A stretch of DNA of 64,000 nt from positions 21,148,854-21,212,853 of the forward strand of contig OY365813.1 of NCBI GenBank assembly GCA_959347315.1, read 5' to 3'. Below, in pieces: positions 1-46,797 of the stretch. A model generated the notes under the pieces. The model ran no database searches. It was not told where the DNA came from and saw only the letters and a list, made by a program, of their open reading frames with translations. Numbering within the stretch: the stretch's first letter is position 1; each line of letters starts with the position of its first letter. This DNA comes from Bimastos eiseni (Eukaryota > Annelida > Clitellata > Crassiclitellata > Lumbricidae). The translations under genes were made by a program, and so were the position numbers.

Positions 1-506
1 ACAATGGGCCATGGCGCTACATAAAAAACAATTGCGATCATGCAACGTGCATAGTTAAATTAGATAAGCCAATATGAAACATTGTCACTATATCACGTAT
101 AATGACATGGGAACAAAAGAGTTGTAACGCTTGGAAAGAGGCCATAGAGGATGCTGCGTAGAAGGATGGGTTAGTAAAAACGACACTAACGATAACATCA
201 GAAACGATAGCAATATTAAACGAAAATAGTGTCAACAACACCAGTACTAACGATAACAGTGGTAACTACAACGATAAGAAGGTCAGAAAAGGTCGGCACA
301 GAGAATGGAACTCCCTACAGCTGATCCCAGAGGCAGCCATGATTGTGAAGCCTCCACGATTCCATTTTCTTGTTGAATGGAACACTCGTAAAATCTTACT
401 TTCCCAAAAGGGCGTTAACCCCCTGGTTTCGTAGGCCAGCATGCCAACCATTAGGTATCAACCCGCGACACTGAGTCATCAATGGGCAACAACAATAAAT
501 GGGGGC
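1..506. other. 3' flank of ankyrin, nothing recognised
   Basis: No homology-bearing ORF. No AATAAA or ATTAAA was found on the minus strand here, so the 3' UTR end and polyadenylation site probably lie outside the window or use a variant signal. Confidence 0.5.
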
Positions 507-592
507 TTACTCTTGAGAACCGTCATCGAGGGTAGAAGTGAAGATGGGCAGAGTCACGTTGACCTGAAGGCCGGCTCCTATGGCCCTCAAAT
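507..592 (-). CDS. Possible alternative last exon of ankyrin
   Basis: If the giant exon is spliced at CCAG|GTATTG (exon start 756), the remaining phase matches an exon starting after TTTTTTTCTGTGCCATCGAG. It encodes 'DLRAIGAGLQVNVTLPIFTS' then TLDDGSQE and a TAA at 507-509. The phase match and pyrimidine tract support it; there is no homology support. Confidence 0.4.
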
Positions 593-744
593 CTCGATGG
601 CACAGAAAAAAACTAGACTGGGATTGATCATCATTCTCTGAGAAGAAACCAGGTACTACCGAGAGGAGTGGCGTCGTTGGATGTTCCAACCTAGCCGAGG
701 ACAGAAAACCCGAAAAAGACTGAATTAGTGAGTTATTTACACCT

Positions 745-34975
<34,231 letters not shown>

Positions 34976-35334
34976 GATTACGAATTACGTACGCGCATAT
35001 CAATCCCTATTCTGTCCAACTTATTAGTCGCTGACGCCGCCACGCTCCGCTAACTCCACGTATCCGAAGCACCCTCTCTAGCGTATACTCCCGCTCTCCA
35101 GTCCCTGTACACCTCCCAGGAAATCGAAAAAGAAAGCGCACAGCAACGGCGAAGAGATGGAGTTGGATAAAGATGCGGTTTGCTGCTGAGGCAGCAGAGG
35201 CTCCAGAAGAGGCAGCAGGCGACTTAGCATCCTGCGCTGAGGCTTGGAGGACGGCCCTTGTGCTATATCGGAGGCAGTTACGATTCTGTAGCTTGGCGTG
35301 AGCATATCAGATGCGTGGGCCAGAAGGTGTAGCG

Positions 35335-35760
35335 AGACTGACAGTTAGACAGACGGACAGACAGACAAGTAGGCAGACAGACAAGCCATACGTAAATACA
35401 GAGACAAATAAAAAGACAGAAAGGCCTCTGTCTCTGTGTGTGTGTCTCTGTGCTTGTCTGTGCGTCTGTCTGTCTGTGTCAGTCCGGGTACATCTCCGTC
35501 CTCATCTTACACAAGTACATGTACACATTCAGGCAAAACCATACATACACATATAAGAGACAGGCAGACAGTGGCAGACAGATGAAAACAAAAGCTATCC
35601 ATGCACAGACACAACAAGTGACATGGACACAAACGCAAACATACACCAGAAGATGCAGAGGTAGACAAGCGTTACACAAACTGAGGCAAGCAGTCAGACA
35701 GAAGGAACGAGTCAGACAGACAGACAGGCAGACTGACATGGCCACGTGTTCAGAGCAGGG
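35335..35760. repeat. ACAG/TGTC-rich degenerate microsatellite
   Basis: Blocks of 'gacagacagaca' and 'tgtctgtctgtg' separated by related sequence. Confidence 0.8.
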
Positions 35761-35809
35761 CTAAGTCTGGCTCGTTAGGCAGGCGTTTCTCGGTCGACAT
35801 AAAACTCCA

Positions 35810-36135
35810 CCTCATCCTACTCCACCTCTTCCTCCTCCTTTCCACCATTTCCCTACTTCATCTCCCATATTCCACCTTCTCCAAACGATCCTCTTCTTCC
35901 TCCTCCTACTCTTCTTTACTCCTCCTCCTCCTCATCTGCCTTCCGCTGTATTTCCTACTCCTCCGCCATCTGCTCCTGGCCCTCCTCATCCTCTTCCTAA
36001 TTCTTCTTCTCTCCCTCCTCCTCTTCTTATTTCTCCTACACATCCTCCTCTCCTCCTCCTCCTCCTCCTCACTTCTCGTCTTCTTCCTCTTCCTCCTCCT
36101 CCTCTCTCACTTCTCTTCTTCTTCCTCTTCCTCCT
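35810..36135. repeat. Polypyrimidine TCC/TTC tract
   Basis: About 320 bases that are almost wholly C and T on the plus strand ('ctcctcctcctcctcctc' near 36050), with several mirror-like segments. Confidence 0.85.
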
Positions 36136-36384
36136 GCTCCTTCCCTAATCGTTCCCTCTCTGACCATGTCCTCGGCCTTGGCTTTCCTGCTTTCTTAGTC
36201 CATCTCTGAACGATAGATGGGGCAGTTAAGATACGAACATATATCTACTCCTCTGCTCCGATCCTCTCCCACGTGACCTCATCGGCTCAAGACGACATTG
36301 ATGGCAAAAATAACTGGCTCTTACGGAGCCCCATGTCTCTGAACGTTTCTGTCTGACTGGTGCTACTTGATTTAATGGCTTTCA

Positions 36385-36630
36385 ATCTGTGTGTCTGTCT
36401 GTGTGTCTGTCTGTATGTCTGTCTGTCTGTCTGCCTGTCCGCTAGTCTGTCTGCTTGTCTGTCTGCGTGTATGTATGTCTGTCTGTCTGTTTGTCTGTGT
36501 TCTTCCCCAAGTCCCATTCCGTTAGCCTCACGTATACATATACCTATGTGTATAAGAGTGTTTGTATGTGTGTGTCTGTCTATCTGTCTCTCTCTGTCTC
36601 TGTCTCTCTCTCTGTCTCTCTCTCTTGCTC
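36385..36630. repeat. TGTC and TC microsatellites
   Basis: (tgtc)n at 36385-36505 and (tctctg)n at 36580-36630. Confidence 0.88.
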
Positions 36631-37182
36631 CGTTTCTCAGCCAACGCATGTGGAATAGTTTTGCCAAGAGGAGGTGGGACTAGGGTGGCATAAAACGCAG
36701 CATCCAGCGCCCTATACATGAAGCGCTCTCTTAGCGCACGCCATCCAACGTCATAATATCTTAACACCAACCGTCAACCTATAGCATACAACTCGCCAAA
36801 CTCTGCAGTCATAAGTTATACTATCCCATCCTGGAATTATGCTTCGGGCTTTCAGCTCGGCAACGCCAGAAAGGTCCCGCACCAGCCTTTAGAATGTATG
36901 TTGTTTGTTGGCCTTGACATTAAGTGGCATATATCGAGTTTCGAACATACTTCTACATTATCTGTCATCGCAAATGCTCGAATAGATAGCTAGGTATATT
37001 CTGTACGCAGGTCTTAGATTCCAGTGTTGCCTGTGATTGAATTTTGAACTCAGTTGGTGCGAATCTTTGCACCTGAGATTGGTATTGTGTGGGTCTATCC
37101 GATTGGGAATGGTCCATTTTGGCGAGCATCTGAGTGAGGGTATGGCTCTATAACTAAATAGTAAGACACTGTATAGATGGTC

Positions 37183-37392
<210 letters not shown>

Positions 37393-37437
37393 GTATTACA
37401 TCTTGAGAGGACGAATAGATTCGGCTACCTTCGCAAA

Positions 37438-37463
37438 AGAGAGAGAGAGAGAGAGAGAGAGAG
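37438..37463. repeat. (GA)n microsatellite
   Basis: Perfect ga run, 13 units, 45 bp from the (CA)n tract. Confidence 0.93.
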
Positions 37464-38402
37464 GGCATTCTTTCACGCTCCCTGTTGATATGTATGTGCT
37501 TCTCTGGTTATATCGTCCATTTAAAAAATGAAATCTGGTGGTGACAGTCCAAAGACTGGAGGAGGGAGGAGATGATCAGCTTTGTTGTGACGCAACTTCA
37601 GTTAAACGGAAATTTATCAATAATGTAAGAAACGTAATGACGTCATATTGTTTTATTACTGTTTGCTATAACATTGTTGGCCTCGTTGACAATGTCAAAC
37701 ATAATATACATCATTCAATTTTTACATCTTCTGTTTGTGAGAATTGCGACGCCATTCAGAAAGCGATGGAGTCCTGCAATAAATAATTTTTGGAGGTCGA
37801 CAGTATCGGCTTGGTATAAGCCATAGATCTAGACCTATAGGGTCAATACTAATCCACAACGTATATTTGGGCATGTAGGGCCAACTACGTATAGGGCCTA
37901 TAGGCCCTTACACTGAAGGGCCCTGCGTAGCTGGCCTACACAGTGCACACAAGCAACTCAAGAAATATCCTGATCACTCTTTCTCTCAACCTTGACCCGG
38001 AATTCACCCACACATTCACTGCAAATTCTTCTGTTCGCAACATAGAAAATAATTTATTACCAAACCCATAGCTTCTCATATGTATCTCATGGTAAAAAAC
38101 TATTAAAATTAAACAATTATATATATACTGGCTACGGGTCTAATTTTTGTCTGTTTAGTCTTTTCAATCACCATTGTTTGGTTTTCTCTGCGTTGATCAA
38201 TCGGTAAAATTAGAATACTTCACTACAGAACAAGAAAATATTTCTGTCGATTAGCGGCTCCAAGCGTCTTTGGACAAGGACATAATCTTAGCACCGCGTG
38301 GAAATATCCTTCGTAAGTTATCAATCGTAACAAACTACGCTAACAAATTGATACATTTTACACAAGCGTGCGTGGGTCGCTTGGCCTGTACATGCGTCTG
38401 AT

Positions 38403-38668
38403 CTCGCCTGGGTCTGTTGATCGGTTTATGTGGGTCTGTTGATCGGTTTATTGGGCGGTGCGCGTGTGGGTCTGTTGATCGGTTTATTGGGCGGTGCGCG
38501 CGTCGGTCTGTTGATCGGTTTATTGGGCGGTGCTCGCGTGGATCTATTGATTGGTTTATTTGGGGGCGCATGCGTGTGGGTCCGTTGATCGGTTTATTGG
38601 GCGGTGTGCACTTAAGTCCGATCATTGGTTTATTGGGCGGTGTGCGCGTTGGTCTGCTGATCGGAACT
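38403..38668. repeat. 36-bp GC-rich minisatellite
   Basis: About seven units on 'gttgatcggtttattgggcg' plus 'gtgcgcgtgtgggtct'. Much richer in G+C than its surroundings. Open in one frame on each strand (NRSTDPHAHRP-type repeats) only because 36 is divisible by three. Confidence 0.88.
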
Positions 38669-40220
38669 GCCCGGAACAACGTCCCACCTGATTTATTTGC
38701 TGAGGTGCCAGAACGCGGTTCCGGCATTCCAGGATGTTCCGGAACAGCGTTCCGGTTCGAAATGAAATCAATTCTCGGGTGCCCTACATTTCGTAAAAAT
38801 GCGAAGACCACTGCCTGTACTACTACGACAAAAGTCCAATCCGTCCTACGAATTCCCGAAAACTGTAAATCTTTACATTTGCCTCCGGGCCCCCTATCTG
38901 GACGCCTCTGCCCTTAGCCGCCTGACGGTCTAGTCATGACTGCGTTGTTAATAGAATTAGGCCTATAGGTCAGGTTGTGACTTGCGAAAATGGGGAAAGC
39001 AAAAGTTCACACCGACGCGTCCCGCTAACTGCAGGTGTCGCTCAATCTCACAAGCAACATACACACCAACAGATAAGCAATTAAGCAACACAACTAACAT
39101 CTGTCTAATTCTCTGGATCTTAACCCTCTGCCTGTCGATCTCTCTTGATTAAATGACCAAATAACCCAAAGTGCCGCCACTTCGATTATGTAGGCGCTAC
39201 AGAAACACAGAGTCTACGATTTCATACCATAGATGTTTCATACGAGGCTACTTTCTAAATATTGCATGGAGGAAGATGGGGTCAGAATAGTGCAGAATAC
39301 TTGTATCTAAACAACTGATCCAAAAAATTACTGTCGTGATCTTGATCTTAGTTGACCACGCGTGAAAAAACAATTAGTAACATCAAAAATTGATTAAGCC
39401 TACCCATTGAGATTTATTATATACACGCTATTTATAACCTCATCGAGCGTACCTCAGTTCAGTACCAAAAGGCAGTAACAGATGACGCTACCGTTCGACC
39501 CAGTTTGCTAAAGGCCAATAAAAACCATCAGTTCTAACCTGACCTGATAAAGAGAACCTTGTTTTGACCCTTTTGACTTTGATTCAATTCGCGTGGATGG
39601 ATTTCTTAAGTTAAAATGTGAAATAATGATAGATTAATTTGACAAACGCGAGTAAGTGAAGAAAGATAAGTACAAGGATGCACGTGTAGCGAGCAGAACA
39701 TATTTACCGATTGCTCTAACGCCGAATGTGGGATAGTGATACCGGTCGGACACGATTGGGTTGTGAATTATCGCTAACTAGTTAAGTATGTTACATGTTT
39801 TAATAGTTTAGCAGAATGTCGCTGAAGTTGTAAAACTGCTGATAAACTTCAATAGGAATATCAGCCTGAGGTTTATGTTGTATCTGCTTCGTTTAATCTT
39901 TTTCTTCCAAGCCAACGAAACTAGTGATCTCGAGAATTTTACACCCCTACCCCTAATTACAAAAGCTAAGCCAAAGACGGTTTTCAGTGGATTCATGCCA
40001 GCTTTAGTTTGTGCGTCAGTAACGAGGGCAAAAGCTCAATTTTTATGAGGTTGCTGCTATGACAGAATAAAATCAGGTCTTGCAGACTAGTTGTTACGCT
40101 GTATAAATTTCAAGACTACGATTACTAGAATTGACGAAGCATTGGTGCATTAGGTGGTCATGCTTATATAGGTTTTATGTGGCACTGTGGGTATCATTAA
40201 AGTTTTACTTGCTATTTCAG

Positions 40221-40644
40221 GAAGTTGTTTTTCACATCTTCTGCATGTATTCTTGTTGCTTTTGATCATGGATACCATCAAATCGAACTACCAACTGCAA
40301 GCTGTAAGCAAGAAATTTAGTTCAGGTGACTGTCACATTTCTCGAAGTCCCTCACAGACAGCCATATTTGGATTATTAAGAATGACACCCGAAATGGCTA
40401 CGAATCAGAGTCTCCTACCACTGACCAATCAGAGACTTCGGTATGTGGCATATAACGCCTTGAAGGGTTTTTTCCTTCCTACCGTTTATGCACAGCAGGC
40501 CGTGCCACTTGGCGAGTCGCTTGAAACGACGATTGAACGACTTGAAACAGTTCGTCCATCGCTGATTGTTTCTGAGAAGGAAGTGAATGACTTCCTTGAA
40601 AAGGAGTCAGGGAGGGACCGCGTCAGAGAGATGTTTACGAGGGT
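40221..40644 (+). CDS. TIMMDC1: TIMMDC1 exon 1 (first coding exon)
   Basis: An acceptor 'gctatttcag' at 40211-40220 suggests at least one upstream, probably non-coding, exon. The first ATG in frame is 40268 (MDTIKSNYQLQ); the frame is also open from 40221, so translation from an upstream exon is possible. It ends 'ESGRDRVREMFTR' and GT|GTAAGT, phase 2. Confidence 0.82.
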
Positions 40645-43600
40645 GTAAGTTTTTCTCGTTCATTCGATCAATATTCATTTGTTCAGGATATCTAGGTGAC
40701 GTAATGCATCAGGTAACATAATTTTGAGCAGAGTTATTATGAGAAATCAGTTAATGTTTTGACATTTATTTGACTACATAGTGGTATCTTATCGATCGAT
40801 GGTGCTGAGCAATTGTGAGCGAAGGACCTGTGTTCTCTGCGCTGCAAGGCAACCGCTCAACCAAAATGGCTATTGTGTCATACAATCGAAAGCAATTAAT
40901 TAAAAAATATTATGACGCATCCCTGAAGAAAATGATGAGGTCAGCTTGAACAAGATGATCAGGTAGCCCCCAGAGGCAGGGATCTCGTTTACAGGTGGGG
41001 GGGACGCCCAATGAGAGGTTTAGAAAATGTGGGGAACAAACATATAACTTTTCCCCTCTCTATAAAAGGCAGAGGGACTTTTCCTCAACAAGATGATGAG
41101 GTTGCCCTGAAGAACCATTTGAGGTTACCCTGAAGAAGATCAATAGGTAACCCTGAAGATGATGATTAGGTTTTAGGTTATTCTGATGAAGATCATGATG
41201 TAACCCTGAAGATGATGATGTAGTAACCCTGGACAAGAAGTCTCTTTTTGAGGCTGATCACAATCCACTTCCTATCTATACACATTCTGCACATACATAA
41301 TTTTAGTCTGCATTCTCCGGACATTGAGTTTGTGATTGTAAAATCTTTCAGAGACAATGGTCAGTTTTCGGATGACGTTGGCGTCATTGTGCAAATGACT
41401 CGTAATTGCGCCTTCTTGGTGTTCCTGCTAACATCGGTATTTGGTGGAAATGCAGCGCGAGAGAAGTTCATAGAGAAGACCAAGCACAAGGTGTATGAAA
41501 CCAAGTTCCAGGCATTTGTAAGTATATTTCAGCCTCAGAAGTTTGTGGTGATCTTAAGAAGCATGAATTGCATCAGGGAAGGATTTAGCAGTTTGTCACC
41601 CCTGGGCATATATTTCTATGCCGTCCCTGCAAAAATTGAAATTGCATATATTGAAGTCCAAAATTTTAACAGATTCTATAGTAGGAAGATTAGCCAGCAA
41701 GTGCTACCATTCTGTTTCTATTAAAAATGAAAATAAATAAAAAATATTAACCTAGTGAGTGTGCTAGTTTAAACTTTAATAACAGTATAACACAATGATT
41801 AAACATTTCTTCCTTAGTCCACTGGCTTGCTATCATTTACGTTTTGCATAAAAAAAATTTGGATCCAACTTTTTCCACTCTTTGAAATGTGTAAGCCCCC
41901 TAGGCCGGGCCTTGTTGGCCTAATATGAGTTAGGCTATAGCTAGAGCCTTGTTAAAGGTCCCGTTCGTATATTGCTTGACATCAATGGCATCTGGTCATA
42001 ATAAATGGTCTGCTACAGCTCTTCTTTAACTTTCAGATGCCTTGGACCAGTAGTCCAGGCTTCACTGCAGACAATTACTTCCAAATTCGCCTTGCTTTAC
42101 ATGTAATTTTATGTGACATGTTAAATTCAAATTAACATTGCATAGCATTGTTACTGCTTATTACAACTATAAATGTTAAATGATAAAATAATTATGTAAA
42201 TCGACAAGAGGTGAAATGGTGATCATGATCCTAGATCTCCAAGTTGATGTGAAATATTAAGGCTAAAGATATATATTAGTAGAGACTTGCCGTAAATAGA
42301 TGCTTGGAATTATTCGTGTTTTTCCTAGAGGGCTTACAATGACACGGTGGTCTTTGGCAGCTTTCGTTTTGGACTGAAGTGGGGTCTTAAGTCGGCCTTT
42401 TTCACTGCGCTCTTCATGTAGGCATGATCATTGTTCTTTCTTGATTATATTTATCAAAACAATTTTCCAATGCTGATTTCAGTTACACAGTTATCGAGCT
42501 ATCGCCATTAAAAAATTTATTTTTATCCTAATTGTCGTTCATTGTGTTTGGTTTTTGTTCCAGTTTAGTTTTCACCCAAAATATAATTCAGTTAGTCAAT
42601 ATTAATTTTTCTCTGCACTATTGAAAACATAATTTCTTATCAATATGTAGTTTATGGTCTTGAATAGAAGTGTTTGAAGTTTCTGTGAGGTCCAATAAAC
42701 TTAACCTGCATGTATATTTGAATAAATATATATGGTACCCTAACAAATCTGTGAATGTGGCTGTTACAAGACGTAAACAGATATGCATTCTCTGAGAGTT
42801 TTAACTGTGATCACTGCCCATAATAGTAGTGTAATGTTTAATTGTGTAGTAATGCATGTGTGTTATGTATTGTATAGATATATCTGTATATATATACGAA
42901 AATTATATCAATTTACTAAATTATTGTGAAGCTGTTTGTTATTGATAAACTGTGTGTGTTAGATGTACACCAAAGTGCTATTAGCAATATTTTAATAGAT
43001 GCTATTTATATACTTACCGTTTCAATTGCTGTTTCGATTTTCTGAAGGACAACAGCGCAGACGATCTCGGTTTACCGTAACAAAACTAGTGTTCTGGAAT
43101 ATGCCGTGGCCGGAAGTGAGCCTTATTTTCTGTTCTATTATTTTGAACATCCTCCACTGCCTCTAATCTTACACATGTGGTAGTGTAGATGAGTTTTATA
43201 CCAAGCTTAATGGCATGCACAGTAAACTTGAGCCGGTACCTTGCCTAATGGCATGAAGTAAGATAATTTCCTTGGGATGCAGTTTCCGAATGGTTAGAGT
43301 GATCGCCTTGTAGCATGGAGAATGAAGGTTCCAGCTATCGCTGAGAAGGTTAGTGTGCAGAAATCTTGAGCAACTTCTTCTGTGGCAATTTGTCAGTGCC
43401 ATCAATTAATGCTTGCGCATTAGAATATGGAGCTTAATTAATGTTCAATGATAATAATTTATGAATCGAGAAGAGGTTAGGTGAGAACCAAATGCAAGCA
43501 GTACTAGAGGAATTGGTGACTCTGAACTGAGTTGCATTGATGATTATCTTTCGATCTGACTGACTTTGTATAGTTTGGCATAGGCAGTGCTTTTGTGAGG

Positions 43601-46097
43601 TATGAAGCTGACTGCTAAACTTAAAACGTAATTGTCATTGTTATAAATACTGTCAACATTGACGTCTTTGGTATTTCTTGAAACTGATCGGAAACTTCAA
43701 TAGTCTTGAAACAATGGTCAGATGTGGGTAACTAATTGATCATATTCTAATTGATAATTCTTGTTCTAATTGATTAGCTGCAAGATTTTACTAATTCTAA
43801 TTGATTTGCACCTCTGACCAATGCTTCAAGATTGTTGAAGTTTTCTATTAACAGAAAAAAATTTTACTAATCAGGCCAATCTCTGGCTTTGGTACAAATT
43901 GCAGTGGAAGCACCATACGGTTTTTAATTAAGTTAAAGGTTGTATATTGAAATTGGAGAACTATCAGTAAAGAAGGGTGACTCCAAGAAACTGATTGCTA
44001 ATGATGTACTGTTATTATTATTATAACTATAAATACTATTTTCGTCATAGTTCGTTACTTTGATGTCTTTGTCTTGTCATATTTAGCTTTTATTTCTAAC
44101 GATTTTCTCTGTAGGTGTCACTTGTGCTCTGTTGCGGATTGATGTCGGTCTGAGAGGAATATTTGCGGGCGCAGTCATTGGAAGCGTGTTCGGGTAGGTG
44201 TTTCATTTCATATTAAGTGGCAGTATGCCGACGGCAATTCTTCTATTTTTCCGACTGAACAGTAATTGTATACACAATGTTTTAAATGAACTTTAAAGCC
44301 ATTTTTTTAAGCTTGCCCAGGCTGTGCTTCTGTTAGGTAATGAAAGTTAACAGCTTTCTAACAAGGAGATAGTATTTAGTAATATTTGTTTGTGGATTCA
44401 ATTGACACTACACCATACGACTAAATGATATTGTAGTAACGGTTACCTTGTTACCTTGTGCTGTCAGTTCGTTGAACTCTAGCGATTGTCATGATAAATC
44501 TTTTCCATTTAGTTCTTCCGCAGTAGCGTTCCTTAGTTCCTCCAGGTTCATTCCGGTTTTTTCGTGTATCCATTTTTTCCTTGGGCACCATATTTTCTAC
44601 CTTCCTTCTCCACATGCCAGTATCATTTCCTTCTCCAGTCGATCTGATCGCATGTAGCAATGGATGATAACACATTTTACAGTATTCGAATTTGACTGCA
44701 TTGCAGTCTGCCATGTACCCTTCTTGTGACCCCTGTGTCGAACCCACATCCTTCGTGTTAGATTGTTATCATTCGACCGATTCCCTGCCCAGCATTTTCA
44801 AGTCTGCCCCGAATGGATTTGAAATAGTGGATTTTTTTCTTAAAACGCCTCGCTGTAAAACGTTTGATGGTTTGTCGATTTGGTAGTTTGTAGACTTGTG
44901 AGGGAATTGTGTTTCGTGTTGCAGTCTGGTTGGTGGTGGTTGTCTCTGTGCGCTGATGTACACAACAAACTCTACACAGCAACGGCGTCGCTATGGGGTC
45001 GTCGAACAGATGCTGCGTGAGAAAAAGTACGTACTTAGTCATACCTGTCTGTGAACAGTTATAAGGTTGGGTATGTGAGAAGATGGTACACGTATAATTG
45101 AGGGTTGTGTTAATCGTACGTGTGGGGTTTGGAAAAACTTAATTATATAATGATTGGTGAACATCAATACAGGTGACATCATGAGATATTAAGGTTCTGT
45201 GTGGCAGTGGCCGATCGGTTAGAGCGGTGAGCCCGTAACGTTCAGTGTGTGCTGAGCGAGTGGTTTCGACCCTCATCTAGGGAGTCACCTTGTATGGACC
45301 TTGAACAAGTTCTTCATGCTCAATTACTCTGCAGTACAACTGCAATTGCGCCGTCGAGGCGTGTATGTGCACTTCTGAGAAAAAATTTTTGGAAGAAAGG
45401 CAGTATCATCTTTTGGTAATAAAATAATATTAAATAAATAAATAAAATGCACCTGCCTTTCTGTGAAGAATGTTGATGTGAGGGATGCTGTAATTTGCTT
45501 CTTATTATTATTTTAGAGGCATAGATAGACCTGAAGTCTTCTTGATAGACTCGCCAATCTAACAGTGGCAGTACAAGTCGTTTGGTTAAAGAATGACTTG
45601 GCGATGATCGATTGTTCTTTTGAATTTTAAGACTTTATTAAAAGACGAAAGGCAAGCATGTTCTCATTGGCCTATGGAACGATACTAATTGCAGTCTGTG
45701 TGATGAGCTTGAAAGATTCACTCCCAACTCACACTACACGTCAGGCGTCGTCCATAAAGGGCGTCCGAAAAAAGCTTCTTTTTCCACCCCCTCTACTCCC
45801 TGTTTGTCAACATTGCACTGATCCCATCGTCACCCTTTGTGGATGTCAAAGTTAACTGAAATAATCACCAGCAATCTAGGTGCAACTTGCAGTGGTAATA
45901 TTGATCGTTGTTTGAAGCTAGAGGTATTTTGTAGCTATGCGAGAATAAACCCCTGTTGAAAGGAAGAGTGACTTCAAGAAGCTGGTTGTAAATGCTTCTT
46001 CTTCTTCCACTGTTGTTGTAGAGAAATTGAACAGCTGCAGTCAACACCAAAAGTTGACGCTCTATCTTCTGGAACGCTAGGAGTCCAGGTGGCATGA
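40268..46097 (+). CDS. TIMMDC1: TIMMDC1-like complex I assembly factor, whole gene
   Basis: TIMMDC1 is a multi-pass inner-mitochondrial-membrane protein of the Tim17/22/23 family that is needed to build the membrane arm of respiratory complex I. Seven coding exons join in phase: 40268-40644, 41352-41517, 42329-42417, 43048-43115, 44115-44193, 44925-45026 and 46022-46097, for about 318 residues (human protein 285). The conserved string runs SGRDRVREMF, then 'YNDTVVFGSFRFGLKWGLKS', VYRNKTSVLEYAVAG, 'RIDVGLRGIFAGAVIGSVFG'. Hydrophobic segments fall in exons 2, 3, 5 and 6 as expected. The N-terminal about 100 residues are poorly conserved. Divergent from ankyrin and convergent with the kinase gene. 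Confidence 0.93.
40800..40870 (-). repeat. SINE fragment in TIMMDC1 intron 1
   Basis: 'gctgagcaattgtgagcgaa' and 'ggacctgtgttctctgcgct' resemble, in reverse, the body of the SINE at 45205. Confidence 0.4.
40920..41235. repeat. GAAGATGATGAGGTAACCCT degenerate tandem repeat
   Basis: About ten 25-30-bp units ('accctgaagatgatgat', 'gttgccctgaagaacc') in TIMMDC1 intron 1, interrupted by unrelated sequence near 40975-41085. Confidence 0.75.
41352..41517 (+). CDS. TIMMDC1: TIMMDC1 exon 2
   Basis: 166 bp, phase 2 in and phase 0 out, acceptor TCTTTCAG, donor GTAAGT. Contains 'CAFLVFLLTSVFGGNAAREK' (first membrane segment) and 'HKVYETKFQAF'. Confidence 0.9.
42329..42417 (+). CDS. TIMMDC1: TIMMDC1 exon 3
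   Basis: 89 bp, phase 0 in and phase 2 out, donor GTAGGC. Reads 'RAYNDTVVFGSFRFGLKWGL' then KSAFFTALF, second membrane segment. Confidence 0.92.
43048..43115 (+). CDS. TIMMDC1: TIMMDC1 exon 4
   Basis: 68 bp, phase 2 in and phase 1 out, donor A|GTGAGC. Reads 'TTAQTISVYRNKTSVLEYAV'. The VYRNK motif is conserved in the family. Confidence 0.9.
43270..43365 (+). repeat. Possible tRNA-like SINE head
   Basis: 'cgaatggttagagtgatcgc' then 'gaaggttccagctatcgctg' have A-box/B-box character. Related to 33225. Confidence 0.4.
44115..44193 (+). CDS. TIMMDC1: TIMMDC1 exon 5
   Basis: 79 bp, phase 1 in and phase 2 out, acceptor TTCTCTGTAG, donor GTAGGT. Reads 'VTCALLRIDVGLRGIFAGAV' then IGSVFG: the glycine-rich Tim17-type helix. 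Confidence 0.93.
44925..45026 (+). CDS. TIMMDC1: TIMMDC1 exon 6
   Basis: 102 bp, phase 2/2, donor GTACGT. Reads 'LVGGGCLCALMYTTNSTQQR' and ends RRYGVVEQMLREK: last membrane segment and the start of the charged tail. Confidence 0.9.
45205..45440 (+). repeat. tRNA-derived SINE, near full length
   Basis: Head 'gtggccgatcggttagagcg' (A box TGGCCGATCGG) and 'gtggtttcgaccctcatct' (B box). The body word 'tggaccttgaacaagttctt' follows, then a tail 'gcacttctgagaaaaaattt' and an AATAAA-type simple 3' end. Lies in TIMMDC1 intron 6. Confidence 0.75.
46022..46097 (+). CDS. TIMMDC1: TIMMDC1 last exon
   Basis: It enters in phase 2 after a TTGTTGTAG acceptor, reads 'EIEQLQSTPKVDALSSGTLG' then VQVA and stops at TGA 46095-46097. 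Weakly conserved tail; supported by phase and splice site. Confidence 0.8.
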
Positions 46098-46313
46098 ACT
46101 GTATCAATCAATTTGGAAAGGTTTTGGAACACGAAAGATCATTAATCTTGGCTGAAGAATCAGACTTTATATAAGACGGTTTAGTAAATTGCTCTTGACT
46201 AATCTCGTTTTAGAAGGGCGTTAGATGACCGGGATTAGATAGATGTTGAAGGGTGTCAACGATTATTCTTCGTTGTCAGATGTGGCGACTATGGATAATT
46301 ATTGGGCGCAGTG

Positions 46314-46319
46314 AATAAA
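46314..46319 (+). promoter_or_regulatory. Candidate polyadenylation signal AATAAA for TIMMDC1
   Basis: AATAAA 217 bases after the stop codon, the first canonical signal in the sense direction. Confidence 0.5.
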
Positions 46320-46797
46320 TGCCTGTGAGATGAGAGAGTTGTTATTAATAAGTACTACAGGCCTAATTATAATGTAATGTGATATTGATATTGGCTTTAC
46401 AGTGTCCTTTATTGATAGTGGTAAAACACTGACATTACATTACTGACCAGTGCTTTATGTTTTACCATAGCAACACTATAGGAGTTGTTAGATTAAATTA
46501 AAGCAATTAATGCATTATTTATACATTGCTTTGCATGCTATGAGCACAAGTTCAGTAACTGTTAAGAGTACCCGTACTCTAACAGTTGAGTATCACTATA
46601 GAGTAAGACTCTTAGAATTAGATAGAGTATTGTAGTTATTCGTCATCATTGAATCTGCATTACAGAGTGCGCTCTTGACTAGACCGCCTTGTATGTCTTA
46701 CACCAACCTAAATGATGAGTCTTTAAGAACAACAAGTTAATCAATAGTAAGATACTTATATAGAATAAGAATTTCACTACAACTTGCACTCTGGCAG

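Noticed and set aside
35078..35305. 75-codon minus frame upstream of ankyrin as an alternative first exon
   Set aside because: No donor in the phase required by the exon at 32766 was found, and no homology.
38335..38917. Open frames of 158 and 166 codons with NRSTDPHAHRP or GSVDRFIGRCA repeats
   Set aside because: Products of a 36-bp minisatellite whose period is divisible by three; no splice or homology support on either strand.
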